NCBI GenBank assembly: GCA_903859815.1
Contig: CAIOOA010000223.1
Location: 1 to 55,852, forward strand
Direction of reading: 5' to 3'
DNA length: 55,852 bases
DNA from: an uncultured Methylococcaceae bacterium
GTDB lineage: Bacteria > Pseudomonadota > Gammaproteobacteria > Methylococcales > Methylococcaceae
Position 1 is the stretch's first letter, and each line of letters begins with the position of its first letter. The position numbers and the translations under genes were made by a program. The notes under the pieces were generated by a model. That model searched no databases and was not told where the DNA came from. It saw only the letters and a program-made list of their open reading frames with translations. Shown here piece after piece: positions 8,263 through 16,160 of this stretch.

Positions 8263-9114
8263 TCAGCGATACAATGATTGCTGCAATTCCATCCCCGCCT
8301 TCTCAGCTTGGCAATCGCGTTTGGGTTTCAAGCCCTTGGCGCGAACCGCTTTCAGTTCGGCTTTGGCCGCTTCCACATCCTTGAGGAAATTCGCATCCGC
8401 ATGTAACATGGCGACGGTGTAAGCCCCCAAAAACCGGCCTTGCAGGGTGTCGCTATACCAATGCACATTGCAGACGATGCGGCTCATCCCAAACGCTTGA
8501 CCTCTCGCCAAGATCGCATTGGCCTGATCGGGTGAAACCTCGGTCAGAATCAACGCCCAAGCCATGCCTATGGCATTATGCGAGGACGGATAAGACCCGC
8601 TTTTCTCCAATCTTGGCCTATCCTCCGGGGTGCAAATCGGTTCATTATTGATTAAGAACGGACGGAGGCGGTGGTAACGTTCCTTGGCGGCTTTAGCCGA
8701 TTCTTTCGCGTCGATCACCGAGCGGCGCAACAGGGTATAAAGATGGGGAGTATCCTGTTCGGTGACCGGGGCATTCAAAGCGCAGGAAAAGGTATCTGCC
8801 CCTTGCGGAAACGAATAATCGGCATCCAATTTTGCCAGCGCCCATGCCGGGGTATCACGCAAGGCCAAGCTATTTTTGCTGAACTTTTGGTCTAGGGCGA
8901 AAGCGGCAGAATCGGCGGCTGGCGGAGGCGGCAATAGTTGGTAACTGTCTGGCAGTGCGCTGGCAGGCAGATAGCCAACCTGCGAATCTTTGCTAGACAC
9001 GGCTTGGGCTGGTTTGTCTTGCACCTTATGACCGGTGCAAGCTGTCAGCATCGCCGCTATCATCAAGGCCGGTAAAAAATTGGATACTAATGTCTGCATG
9101 GAAAATGGGATCAT
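8263..9114 (-). CDS. Class A acid phosphatase / PAP2-type lipoprotein
   Basis: A non-specific acid phosphatase of the PAP2/class A (PhoN-like) group that hydrolyses phosphomonoesters in the periplasm. The three signature blocks are present in order: K-E-R-Y-H-R-L-R-P-F, G-S-Y-P-S-S-H and SRIVCNVHWYSDTLQGR, giving the Lys/Arg, Ser-His and Arg-His-Asp catalytic residues. The N-terminus is a signal peptide with a lipobox (LTAC), so it is probably lipid-anchored. I chose ATG 9114 because AGGA lies nine bases upstream; the longer frame to 9162 lacks a better site. The stop codon lies seven bases from the end of repeat element A. Confidence 0.9.
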   Translation of the reverse strand: MIPFSMQTLVSNFLPALMIAAMLTACTGHKVQDKPAQAVSSKDSQVGYLPASALPDSYQLLPPPPAADSAAFALDQKFSKNSLALRDTPAWALAKLDADYSFPQGADTFSCALNAPVTEQDTPHLYTLLRRSVIDAKESAKAAKERYHRLRPFLINNEPICTPEDRPRLEKSGSYPSSHNAIGMAWALILTEVSPDQANAILARGQAFGMSRIVCNVHWYSDTLQGRFLGAYTVAMLHADANFLKDVEAAKAELKAVRAKGLKPKRDCQAEKAGMELQQSLYR

Positions 9115-9208
9115 GATGGTTTGTCCTAGCGATTCTTCGCTTCGATCAAGAGGATAAAGCAAATATAATCAAATGTTTACTGGTTTACTAGCTCCAACTT
9201 GGGAACCC

Positions 9209-9415
9209 CAGCAATTCTCATTTTGACGTTGAAGCCGTCATTCCGGCATGGACTGCCGGAATCCAGTGCCATGGACGGTAACGGGTCGCTTGAGTAAGTG
9301 TTTGATTAAGCGTCGTGAGTGACCCCAAGTTTCACGTCCATGTGACTGGATTCCTGCTTCCCGGCAGGAATGACGGGCCACCTGTGAACGCTTTGCTTCA
9401 TAATGAGAATTGCTG
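9209..9415. repeat. Dispersed element A with 14-bp terminal inverted repeats, short copy
   Basis: Identical 14-base ends to the copy at 7979-8256 (left 9209-9222, right 9402-9415), with closely matching interior including the REP-like palindromes, but lacking the internal extra segment. The two copies flank the acid phosphatase gene in direct orientation. Confidence 0.82.
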
Positions 9416-9587
9416 TTGGGAACCCTAACACTTGGGAATCTTATTGCTTGGAAGGCTAGATTTTAAAGCTCCAGTTTCGTTGCATATTACCAGATTCTCG
9501 CAAGCTTGATTAAGGATATGTTAGCGACTTCTGGAAATCGAGCGGATTTCGTGTTGTAAGCGGAAGAAGTAGGAGCTTCTAAGACCG

Positions 9588-9746
9588 GGTTCCCAAGCTC
9601 TAGCTCTCATCGTTATGTAAGTGTTTGATTCAAGCTATTTACCAACCCGCAGTTTCACCTCCCTGTGACTGGATTCCGGCAGTCCATGCCGGAATGACGG
9701 GCTTCAACCACTTGTGTATAACGACCAGAACTCTAGCTTGGGAACC
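9588..9746. repeat. GGTTCCC-bounded miniature element, short copy
   Basis: The ends GGTTCCCAAGCTC and its mirror AGCTTGGGAACC bound a 159-base element. The interior closely matches the right two-thirds of 12269-12516 (CCCGCAGTTTCACCTCC, GATTCCGGCAGTCCATGCCG, CCACTTGTGTATAACGA). It is an internally deleted relative. Confidence 0.75.
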
Positions 9747-9758
9747 AGCACAATCGTG

Positions 9759-10106
9759 TTAATGGGGGAAAACCAAATTGATGCCCGAAGGGGGATTCAA
9801 TGGATAAATCACAGGTGGCGGCGGGTAGTTATTACTATGGGTATGCGGGGGTTGCCGATAATCATAGTGCGGTGGATACCCGTATCGTTGATCTTGTTTA
9901 TAATGCCCCTTTGCTTTGTGCTTTCCGTTATTGCCATTGTTCCAGTTTTTATTCCCTTTATTCCCGTTTCCTTGGTGGTTGCCGTGGTTATCGGCAAAGG
10001 CTGGTGTCATTGCCATGGCACTGAACACTAAGGCCACTAGGAAAGCCAGCATGGGCAGTCTGATGATCGAAGCGTATTGCCAAACCAGAGGGTTATTTTT
10101 CTTCAT
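9759..10106 (-). CDS. Small secreted Asn/Gly/His/Lys-rich protein
   Basis: A 115-residue protein with a long N-terminal signal segment (LPMLAFLVALVFSAMAMTPAFA, residues about 17-38), then a low-complexity stretch rich in Asn, Gly, His and Lys (NHGNHQGNGNKGNKNWNNGN) and a Tyr/Pro-rich tail. GGAG is well placed upstream of the ATG at 10106. It is probably periplasmic or exported; the composition suggests metal or polymer binding but this is only a guess. The 3' end abuts the miniature element at 9588-9746. Confidence 0.72.
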   Translation of the reverse strand: MKKNNPLVWQYASIIRLPMLAFLVALVFSAMAMTPAFADNHGNHQGNGNKGNKNWNNGNNGKHKAKGHYKQDQRYGYPPHYDYRQPPHTHSNNYPPPPVIYPLNPPSGINLVFPH

Positions 10107-10242
10107 GTCATGTCTCCACAGAATTCAACTCTGCGCCCCGGACACATCGTCGGACGCATGGATTCTAGTGGTTAGAGTGGCCTATTTCCCTTGGCGTGTC
10201 TGTTTGACAGCGCACAGAGAATGTCGCGTTATAGATAAAATA

Positions 10243-10342
10243 CGTCATTCCGGCAGGGATCGCCGGAATCCAGATTGCAGGGATGCCTCGAAACTCTACC
10301 GTCCATGGAGCCTAGATTCCGGCGCTCCATGCCGAAATGACG
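10243..10342. repeat. REP-like palindrome pair
   Basis: CGTCATTCCGGC at 10243-10254 and GCCGAAATGACG at 10331-10342 are inverted with one mismatch, with smaller palindromes inside. The same GTCATTCCGGC core is found inside elements A and the GGTTCCC-bounded elements. The surrounding 10107-10541 has no supported gene. Confidence 0.7.
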
Positions 10343-10355
10343 GCGTTTTTGTGCT

Positions 10356-10381
10356 GGTTCCCAAGCTCCAGAGTGGGAACC
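10356..10381. repeat. GGTTCCCA hairpin
   Basis: GGTTCCCA (10356-10363) and TGGGAACC (10374-10381) form an 8-bp stem; family member of 7263-7292. Confidence 0.65.
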
Positions 10382-10610
10382 ACCAATTAGTTGACTTTAT
10401 TTTTGTTTAGGCGTAAATTGCCGACAAAATTTGTCAAGTCTAACGAATAGCTGTTAATAATAAACATTCTTATTTAATCTGTTTTCTTATAGTTTGACTC
10501 GATTAATGCGTTTAGAGATTTATTAGACGAATGATTTAGCAATGACTTTATGGCAAGACATCAGCACTGGTGATTATTCCCCTAGCCTTGAGGAATGCTC
10601 ATCGGTCATT

Positions 10611-10877
10611 TCATACCGCTGCTCGGCCCACGAGGAGCGAGCCTATTTGTATTCTCATTATCTCGCCGCTCTTTTTCACCGGTTCCACCGTCCGGTCTAC
10701 CTTGGTAACTTCCTTTTTCTCCAACGCAAGCCCGAACTCCATCAGTTCCTGGAACATGGGGAACGTTCCTTGGCGCTTGCGGAACACCTCCCGAACCCTG
10801 CGCAGCGCGGCCAATGCCTGCACACCATTCCGCAAGGTTTGGGAAATATTAACCATGTATCGGGCAACCGTGAACAA
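10611..10877 (-). CDS. Unrecognised 88-residue frame, possible gene remnant
   Basis: A helical, charged frame (for example REVFRKRQGTFPMFQELMEF) with no recognised family and no clear ribosome site. Two plus-strand frames overlap it (10542-10988 and 10570-10932), and none is convincing. The region may hold a decayed gene; the flanks are AT-rich. Function unknown. Confidence 0.25.
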   Translation of the reverse strand: MFTVARYMVNISQTLRNGVQALAALRRVREVFRKRQGTFPMFQELMEFGLALEKKEVTKVDRTVEPVKKSGEIMRIQIGSLLVGRAAV

Positions 10878-11010
10878 GCCCGGTGCAATGGTGAATACGC
10901 CATGCGCACTGGTAAAAAATATGCGTGGATAGTTCCATCCAGGCTGCCCGAGCCAATTTCGCCCCGGAAAGCTTTTAATTTTTGTTAACTTAACCTAAGA
11001 GGCTATTCAA

Positions 11011-12213
11011 ATGAACGTTCAAGAAAAAATGTCATTGTTGTCATTGCTTGCTTATGATAGATGCAACTATAGAGATTTGAGTGAATTACAGGATAAGATG
11101 AAAGCGATGTTGCAGGGTTATGATAAAACAAAGGAATCTTTAGCTATTTCTGAAGTTTGCTGGGGTCCTGTTGCCAAAAAACCTGATGGGATTGATCAAG
11201 ATGATGTAGTATCTTGCGCTTTGATGTATATTGTAAAGCATAAAGCTACAGAACCTGAGTATACTCTTGCAATTAGAGGAACCAATCCTGGTTCCGTATA
11301 TAGTTGGGTTAACCTAGACTTTGCTGTAGAGGACTTAAAATCGTGGTCAGATGTTTTAAAGGACTTTGGGCCAGAGCCTATGGAAACCGGGAAAAATTTG
11401 GAGAATGTGAAAATTTCTAAAGCTACTTATGACGCTTTGAAAATCCATGTAGAGTTAAAACATGAAAACAAACTAACTGTTTTGGATTGGATTAAACAGA
11501 CCATTAATCCAAGCGATCCAAAAAAGATTAAGCTGAATATTACCGGACATAGTCTAGGCGGTGTTCTGAGTACTACGTTAGCGCTTTGGTTACATGAAAA
11601 ACTAGGTAAGGATAAATTACTTCAATATGTTGACTTTCATATCCATTCCTTTGCTGGACCCACCGCAGGTAATCAAGAATTCGCGAAATATACGAATGAT
11701 ATACTTAAGGACAAATATATTTGCTACATCAATGAATTGGATACTGTAACCCATGCTTGGGTTGAAGAAAAAATGAATAAGGAAAAATTGAGTAACATTT
11801 ATGTAAAAGGAGGAGGTGCAAAGCCATTTTTTCGCTTTGAAAAAAATTTTATAGCTAAATTAGATAATAAAAGTAAGGACGGTGGATATACAAGGCTTGT
11901 ATTGGAGGAGAAGGATACTCATTATAGAAAAATTGAATCCAAGGTAAAAAGCGTACCGCTTTTTGGTTTTCCTATGAAAACTCTATATAGCGTACAGGCA
12001 CTGTATCAACATATGATGCCTTACTTCGTTTTTTCATTGTCGTATGAACAAACACTCATCGCTGTTGATGTTTTGAATGATTTGTATCAGAGTTCATTAA
12101 AATTAATTTGGAATCTTGTTTTTACAGGCAGCGAGCTTGAATTTGAAATAAGTGACGAGGATATTGAAGGTTTACGTAAATTTATTGAGGATGAATTAAA
12201 TAAGCAACCATAA
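11011..12213 (+). CDS. Class 3 lipase family protein
   Basis: A 400-residue alpha/beta-hydrolase of the lipase (class 3) family, expected to hydrolyse acyl esters. The nucleophile elbow GHSLGG (Ser about 181) is clear; AIRGTNPGS (about residues 87-95) resembles the oxyanion-side block, FAGPTAGN follows in the usual place, and NELDTVTHAW may hold the catalytic Asp. There is no signal peptide. AAGAGG lies upstream of the ATG at 11011. The gene is strikingly AT-rich with AT-ending codons compared with its neighbours, which suggests recent transfer. It has no operon partner and is followed closely by a miniature inverted-repeat element. Confidence 0.85.
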   Translation: MNVQEKMSLLSLLAYDRCNYRDLSELQDKMKAMLQGYDKTKESLAISEVCWGPVAKKPDGIDQDDVVSCALMYIVKHKATEPEYTLAIRGTNPGSVYSWVNLDFAVEDLKSWSDVLKDFGPEPMETGKNLENVKISKATYDALKIHVELKHENKLTVLDWIKQTINPSDPKKIKLNITGHSLGGVLSTTLALWLHEKLGKDKLLQYVDFHIHSFAGPTAGNQEFAKYTNDILKDKYICYINELDTVTHAWVEEKMNKEKLSNIYVKGGGAKPFFRFEKNFIAKLDNKSKDGGYTRLVLEEKDTHYRKIESKVKSVPLFGFPMKTLYSVQALYQHMMPYFVFSLSYEQTLIAVDVLNDLYQSSLKLIWNLVFTGSELEFEISDEDIEGLRKFIEDELNKQP

Positions 12214-12268
12214 ATTATAGCAAGGGAAAATGGGGCGGAGCCATGGATGGCTTCCGCCACACATTGTA

Positions 12269-12516
12269 CTGGTTCCCAAGCTCCGGCTCTCGTCGTTATA
12301 CACAAGTCCCGCCAAGCCGAAAATGCTCCGTCATTCCAGCAGGGATGCAGGAATCCAGAGCCATGGAAGGTAACTCGCCGTTATGTAAGCGTTTGATTCA
12401 AGGTACACACCAACCCGCAGATTCACCTCCCTGTGACTGGATTCCGGCAGTCCATGCCGGAATGACGGGCTTCAACCACTTGTGTATAACGACGAGAGCT
12501 GGAGCTTGGGAACCAG
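12269..12516. mobile_element. MITE-like element with about 39-bp terminal inverted repeats
   Basis: The left end 12269-12307 and right end 12478-12516 are reverse complements over 39 bases with one mismatch. The interior carries two REP-like palindromes and no coding sequence. A shorter relative is at 9588-9746. Long matched ends plus a non-coding body point to a non-autonomous element; the mobilising enzyme is not evident in the window. Confidence 0.75.
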
Positions 12517-12601
12517 CACAACTGCACCGCAATTTTTCTAACTCCCATGAACTGAAACATTGCAAACGGACGCAAACTGTCACCCGACAACCCACCCCAA
12601 T

Positions 12602-12617
12602 TGTCACAAACCTGACA
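12602..12617 (+). promoter_or_regulatory. NifA upstream activator site
   Basis: TGT (12602-12604), ten bases, ACA (12615-12617) is an exact match to the TGT-N10-ACA NifA-binding consensus. It sits about 45 bases upstream of the -24 element, closer than many NifA sites but in the correct order. Confidence 0.65.
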
Positions 12618-12660
12618 ACCCACCATCCTCCAACCCATTGAATTAGCATTAAAACGCAAT

Positions 12661-12676
12661 TGGCACAACCTCTGCT
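12661..12676 (+). promoter_or_regulatory. Sigma-54 promoter of nifN
   Basis: TGGCAC (12661-12666), five bases, CTGC (12672-12675) matches the -24/-12 consensus TGGCAC-N5-TTGC with one mismatch and keeps the essential GG-N10-GC spacing. It lies 35 bases before the nifN start codon, so nifN begins its own nitrogen-regulated transcript. Confidence 0.7.
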
Positions 12677-12710
12677 AGGGTTTAACTAAACACCAACCCA
12701 GAGGTCAATC

Positions 12711-14132
12711 ATGACAGAGATCATCCGCCGCAAGAAAGCCATGTCGGTCAATCCGCTCAAGGCCAGCCAGCCGGTGGGCGGGTCGTTGGCAACCTTGGGG
12801 TTTGACCGTGCCATGCCGATGTTGCATGGCTCGCAAGGCTGCACGGCCTTTGCCAAAGTATTCTTTGTGCGCCATTTCCGTGAGCCTATCCCTTTGCAAT
12901 CCACCGCGATGGATCAATCCAGTTCGGTCATGGGCGCGGATGATAATGTGATTGAGGGTTTAAAGACGGTTGCCGAGAAATCCAAACCTGACCTGATTAC
13001 GGTATTGACGACGGGTTTGTCTGAAACCCAAGGCACGGATGTGAAGCGCTGCGTGAAGGAGTTTCGGGCCAAGTATCCGCAATATGAAAATGTGGCCGTG
13101 GTTGCGGTGAATACGCCGGACTTTTCCGGCTGTTTGGAATCCGGTTATGCCGCGACGATTACTGAGATTATTGACGAATTGGTTCCCGAATCGAACAAAG
13201 TCGGCGAGCGCAAACGGCAAGTGAATATATTGGCCGGACCGATGTTGACACCGGGGGATTTGGAGCATCTGCGCGACATCATCGAGTGGTTTGGCCTGCG
13301 GGCGGTGTTTGTGCCAGATGTGTCGGATTCCTTGGACGGGCATTTAACCGATGCGGATTTCTCGCCTATCACCGTCGGCGGTACGCCTTTAGCGGAATTG
13401 AAAACCTTGGGCGAGGCGATTGCCACGTTGGTGGTCGGCGCATCAATGAACAAGGCCGGCGATATTCTGGAACAACGCACCCATGTTCCGACCTATCGGT
13501 TTGACCATTTATTTGGCATTAAGGCCATGGATGCTTTGATGATGGCGCTGACCACGATCAGCGGGAATAAAGTGCCTGATCGCTTGGAACGCCAACGCGC
13601 CCAGTTGCAGGATGCGATGGTGGACACGCATTTCATGCTCGGCTTTCTGCGCGTCGCCATTGCCGCCGACCCGGACCAGTTGAATGCCTTTGCGCATTTG
13701 GTTCGTGAAATGGGCGGTGAAACCGTGGCGGCGGTGGCTGCTGGCGATGGCCCGGCCTTGGCAAGCCTGCCGGTTGAATCGGTGAAAATCGGCGATTTGG
13801 AGGATATGGAACAAATGGCGAGGGAAGCCAAAGCCGAGTTGATTATTGGCAATTCCCATGCCGTGCAGACCGCCGAGCGTCTGCATCTGCCGATCTTGCG
13901 TTGCGGGTTCCCGCTGTACGATGTGGTCGGCGGCTACCAGAAGACATTTATTGGCTATGCCGGGTCTAGGCAGACTTTATTCGATCTGTCCAATCTGGCG
14001 TTGTCGAACAATCACGCTCACGAAGTGCCGGTTTATCGCTCGATCTATGGGCAGAAACCGGCCAATGAATCATTTACCCAACCGTTGGAGGCAACCGCCC
14101 ATGGCGCTTATCCGACACATGCGCATAGTTGA
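12711..14132 (+). CDS. nifN: Nitrogenase FeMo-cofactor scaffold subunit NifN
   Basis: A 473-residue NifN; together with NifE it forms the scaffold on which the NifB-cofactor is matured to FeMo-co. It is homologous to NifK: the early HGSQGCTAFAKVFFVRHFRE block carries the conserved cluster-ligand Cys, followed by TTGLSETQGTD and VNTPDFSGCLESGY, all typical of NifN/NifK. The ATG at 12711 has AGAGGT upstream. NifE is expected to be adjacent in many diazotrophs but is not present upstream here: the preceding gene is an unrelated lipase. nifX follows with overlap. Confidence 0.96.
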   Translation: MTEIIRRKKAMSVNPLKASQPVGGSLATLGFDRAMPMLHGSQGCTAFAKVFFVRHFREPIPLQSTAMDQSSSVMGADDNVIEGLKTVAEKSKPDLITVLTTGLSETQGTDVKRCVKEFRAKYPQYENVAVVAVNTPDFSGCLESGYAATITEIIDELVPESNKVGERKRQVNILAGPMLTPGDLEHLRDIIEWFGLRAVFVPDVSDSLDGHLTDADFSPITVGGTPLAELKTLGEAIATLVVGASMNKAGDILEQRTHVPTYRFDHLFGIKAMDALMMALTTISGNKVPDRLERQRAQLQDAMVDTHFMLGFLRVAIAADPDQLNAFAHLVREMGGETVAAVAAGDGPALASLPVESVKIGDLEDMEQMAREAKAELIIGNSHAVQTAERLHLPILRCGFPLYDVVGGYQKTFIGYAGSRQTLFDLSNLALSNNHAHEVPVYRSIYGQKPANESFTQPLEATAHGAYPTHAHS

Positions 14133-14583
14133 TAAAAGCGAGGAAGAATTGGCGATGGCAACCTCCCTGAAAATTGCGTTTTGCACCGATGACATGAAAA
14201 CCGTCAACCAGCATTTTGGCTCCGCCAAGACTTTCGCCATTTACGCGGTGGACTTGGAGCAAAGCACGATGTTGGAAGTGGCGGAATTCGGCAAGCTGGA
14301 TCAAGACGGGAATGAAGACAAATTATCCACCAAGATCGATTTGCTGGGTGACTGCGCGGCGGTGTATTGCGAGGCGGTAGGCGCTTCCGCCATCCGCCAG
14401 TTAATGGCCGCAGGCATTCAACCCGTCAAAGTCCATCGAGACAGCCAAATCAATGATTTGATCAGTGATTTTCAGGCTGAACTGCGCACCGGTCCTTCCG
14501 CTTGGGTCGCCAAGGCATTGGCTAGACAAGGCGGTGGATTGGAAAAATTCGCCGAGATGGAAGCGGACGGGTGGGATGAATAG
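14119..14583 (+). CDS. nifX: NifX, FeMo-cofactor carrier/accessory protein
   Basis: A 154-residue NifX that binds FeMo-co precursors in transit between NifB, NifEN and apo-dinitrogenase. The core SLKIAFCTDDMKTVNQHFGSAKTFAIY is the Dinitrogenase iron-molybdenum cofactor fold with the signature QHFG. I set the start at ATG 14119, which overlaps the nifN stop and gives an N-terminal extension like other NifX proteins; ATG 14155 has a better ribosome site (GAGGAA) and would give a 142-residue form; ATG 14101 is also in frame. Confidence 0.92.
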   Translation: MRIVDKSEEELAMATSLKIAFCTDDMKTVNQHFGSAKTFAIYAVDLEQSTMLEVAEFGKLDQDGNEDKLSTKIDLLGDCAAVYCEAVGASAIRQLMAAGIQPVKVHRDSQINDLISDFQAELRTGPSAWVAKALARQGGGLEKFAEMEADGWDE

Positions 14584-14593
14584 GTAAATGCTT

Positions 14594-14673
14594 TAGCCCG
14601 GATGTAGCGAAGCGTAATCCGGGTTTGCGGATTTCCACCCGGATTGCGCCGCAAAGCGGCTCCATCCGGGCTA
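14594..14673. repeat. TAGCCCGGATG palindrome inside the nif operon
   Basis: TAGCCCGGATG at the left and CATCCGGGCTA at the right bound an 80-base palindromic unit with an inner GCGCCGCAAAGCGGC stem. It separates nifX from the NifX-associated gene and might stabilise the upstream mRNA or attenuate downstream transcription. Confidence 0.75.
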
Positions 14674-14711
14674 CAGAAAAAGATTTGAAATGATTAACTG
14701 GAGACAACACC

Positions 14712-15188
14712 ATGCAAAACGCCGCATTAGCGATAACCGAACAAGACGAAACCGAACTGCAAGCCGAATTTGTCAAAGAGATTGCCAAACAAATCCGTGC
14801 CATCGACACCTATGACACTTATCAGGGTTGGACCGATGCGCAAGTGCTGGACCCGTTAATACTGACCAAGGAACGCAAGCGGGAAATCCCCATCATCGGC
14901 GACCCGGACGAAATCACCATCTCCCGAGTCAAGGCGTTTTACAACGCCGTCGCCAGTTTGATCGAGAAAAAGACCAAATTAATGGCCGTGCCGGTCATCA
15001 ATCTGACCCACGAAGGTTTCGGGCGGGCGTTTGTCATCGTCGGCAAGTTGATTGTCGTCGATAAGACGCTACGCGATGTTCATCGCTACGGCTTTCCGTC
15101 CTTCGCCAAACTCAACGAAGAAGGCGACAAGCAGATAAGCAAAGCCGTCGAGTTGATTGAGGCTTACGGCGAAGTGGCAAATTTGTAA
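14712..15188 (+). CDS. NifX-associated nitrogen fixation protein (DUF269)
   Basis: A 158-residue protein of the DUF269/NifX-associated family, found nearly always beside nifX and thought to help cofactor assembly. Characteristic stretches are FVKEIAKQIRAIDTYDTYQG and AVPVINLTHEGFGRAFVIVG. CTGGAGACAACACC supplies a ribosome site for the ATG at 14712. It follows a palindromic spacer after nifX. Confidence 0.92.
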   Translation: MQNAALAITEQDETELQAEFVKEIAKQIRAIDTYDTYQGWTDAQVLDPLILTKERKREIPIIGDPDEITISRVKAFYNAVASLIEKKTKLMAVPVINLTHEGFGRAFVIVGKLIVVDKTLRDVHRYGFPSFAKLNEEGDKQISKAVELIEAYGEVANL

Positions 15189-15193
15189 TGTTC

Positions 15194-15249
15194 GTAGTCC
15201 CGGCTTTAGCCGGTTCTATGAACAATTATCCGCCTAAAGGCGAAACTAC
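15194..15249. repeat. Compound hairpin between nif genes
   Basis: GTAGT/ACTAC ends (15194-15198 and 15245-15249) enclose two perfect small hairpins, CCGGCTTTAGCCGG (15200-15213) and CGCCTAAAGGCG (15231-15242). It is a REP-type unit in the 77-base gap between the DUF269 and DUF683 genes. Confidence 0.6.
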
Positions 15250-15265
15250 AAACAGGAGAGAACTA

Positions 15266-15484
15266 ATGACTCCCGAAGAATTGCAAGCACTGGAGAAAGA
15301 AGTCGCCAAAGCCAAGCGCATCGCCAGCGATTGGGCTTCGAAGATGCACGATCTAGTCGAGGACCGCTTGCCGGCGGCCTACGAAGAAATACCCGAACTT
15401 GCCCAGTCCACCCTAGAAGCCTGCAAGGCTTGGGCGGCGGCAAACGAAAAACTGAAACAAGCGAAAAAGGCGCTGGCGGCATGA
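15266..15484 (+). CDS. DUF683 / CCE_0567-family small metalloprotein
   Basis: A 72-residue, mainly helical protein of the DUF683 family, a regular companion of nifX and DUF269 genes; a homolog has been described as a metal-binding helical bundle. The pattern [20 protein letters not shown] opens it. The frame is open upstream to 15188, but AGGAG just before ATG 15266 fixes the start. Its precise role in nitrogen fixation is not established. Confidence 0.88.
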   Translation: MTPEELQALEKEVAKAKRIASDWASKMHDLVEDRLPAAYEEIPELAQSTLEACKAWAAANEKLKQAKKALAA

Positions 15485-15509
15485 AGTCCGCGTCAACAAG
15501 GAGAATCCC

Positions 15510-15821
15510 ATGAGCAAACCCATCACGGGTGTCACAGCGGGCGGTGCTGTCTGGACACCGGCTTTTGTACAATCCATCGCCCAAGAACGATGCATCGGCT
15601 GTGGCCGTTGCTTCAAAGTCTGCCCACGCGATGTGTTCGATCTGGTTGATCGAGCCGATGTGCTGGATGCGGATGAAATCGACGATTTCGACGATCTGGA
15701 CGATGATAACGCCCAAGTCATGAACATCAAAAACGCCTTGGACTGCATCGGTTGCGAAGCCTGTTCCAGGGTTTGTCCGAAGGATTGTTTTACCCACACT
15801 GCGCTGCCGCAAGCCGCTTAG
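15510..15821 (+). CDS. fdxB: Nif-specific ferredoxin III (2x[4Fe-4S])
   Basis: A 103-residue ferredoxin with two cluster motifs: [12 protein letters not shown] (Cys 28, 31, 34, 38) and [12 protein letters not shown] (Cys 79, 82, 85, 89), separated by a very acidic stretch ([15 protein letters not shown]). Both size and motif spacing fit the nif-specific ferredoxin III family, a probable low-potential electron carrier for cofactor synthesis or dinitrogenase reductase. AAGGAGAATCCC precedes the ATG at 15510. Confidence 0.93.
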   Translation: MSKPITGVTAGGAVWTPAFVQSIAQERCIGCGRCFKVCPRDVFDLVDRADVLDADEIDDFDDLDDDNAQVMNIKNALDCIGCEACSRVCPKDCFTHTALPQAA

Positions 15822-15832
15822 GGAGACACGCC

Positions 15833-16159
15833 ATGCCCAGACCGTTAAAACATGTTTTTGTCTGCGTCCAACGCCGTGCCGAGGGGCATCCCCGTGGTTC
15901 TTGTTCACAACACGGTTGCGACGATGTGATGAACACTTTCCTTGGCGAAATCCAAAGACGAAATCTTTTCGACAAAATCGCCATCACCAACACCGGTTGC
16001 CTCGGTCCCTGCGGCTTTGGAACCAGTGTATTGGTTTACCCGGAAGGCGTCATGTATGGCAAGGTGACCAAACAAGATGTCAACATCATCATTGATGAGC
16101 ATTTGCTCGGCGACAAACCGGTTGAGCGCTTAAAAGTCCCTGATTTCATATGGAGCTGA
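15833..16159 (+). CDS. Thioredoxin-like [2Fe-2S] ferredoxin
   Basis: A 108-residue thioredoxin-fold 2Fe-2S ferredoxin. Likely ligands are Cys 11, 24, 56 and 60 (VCVQRR, GSCSQHGC, TGCLGPCGFG), the spacing seen in the family of which nif-linked examples are common. The frame extends upstream to 15752, but AGGGAGACACGCC before ATG 15833 marks the start, 11 bases after fdxB. Role: one-electron transfer in the nif system (inferred from context). Confidence 0.92.
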   Translation: MPRPLKHVFVCVQRRAEGHPRGSCSQHGCDDVMNTFLGEIQRRNLFDKIAITNTGCLGPCGFGTSVLVYPEGVMYGKVTKQDVNIIIDEHLLGDKPVERLKVPDFIWS

Positions 16160-16160
16160 G

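Larger units (their letters stand above)
9115..9758. other. Repeat-filled intergenic region
   Basis: This region holds element A copy 2 (9209-9415) and the GGTTCCC-bounded element copy 1 (9588-9746), with about 170 bases of unassigned sequence between them. No gene is supported. Confidence 0.7.
12214..12710. other. Intergenic region upstream of nifN
   Basis: This region contains the 248-bp miniature element (12269-12516) and then the nifN control region (12602-12676). No gene is supported. Confidence 0.75.

Noticed and set aside
10542-10988. Plus-strand 148-residue frame
   Set aside because: No family, no good ribosome site and composition unlike the neighbouring genes; competing frames overlap.
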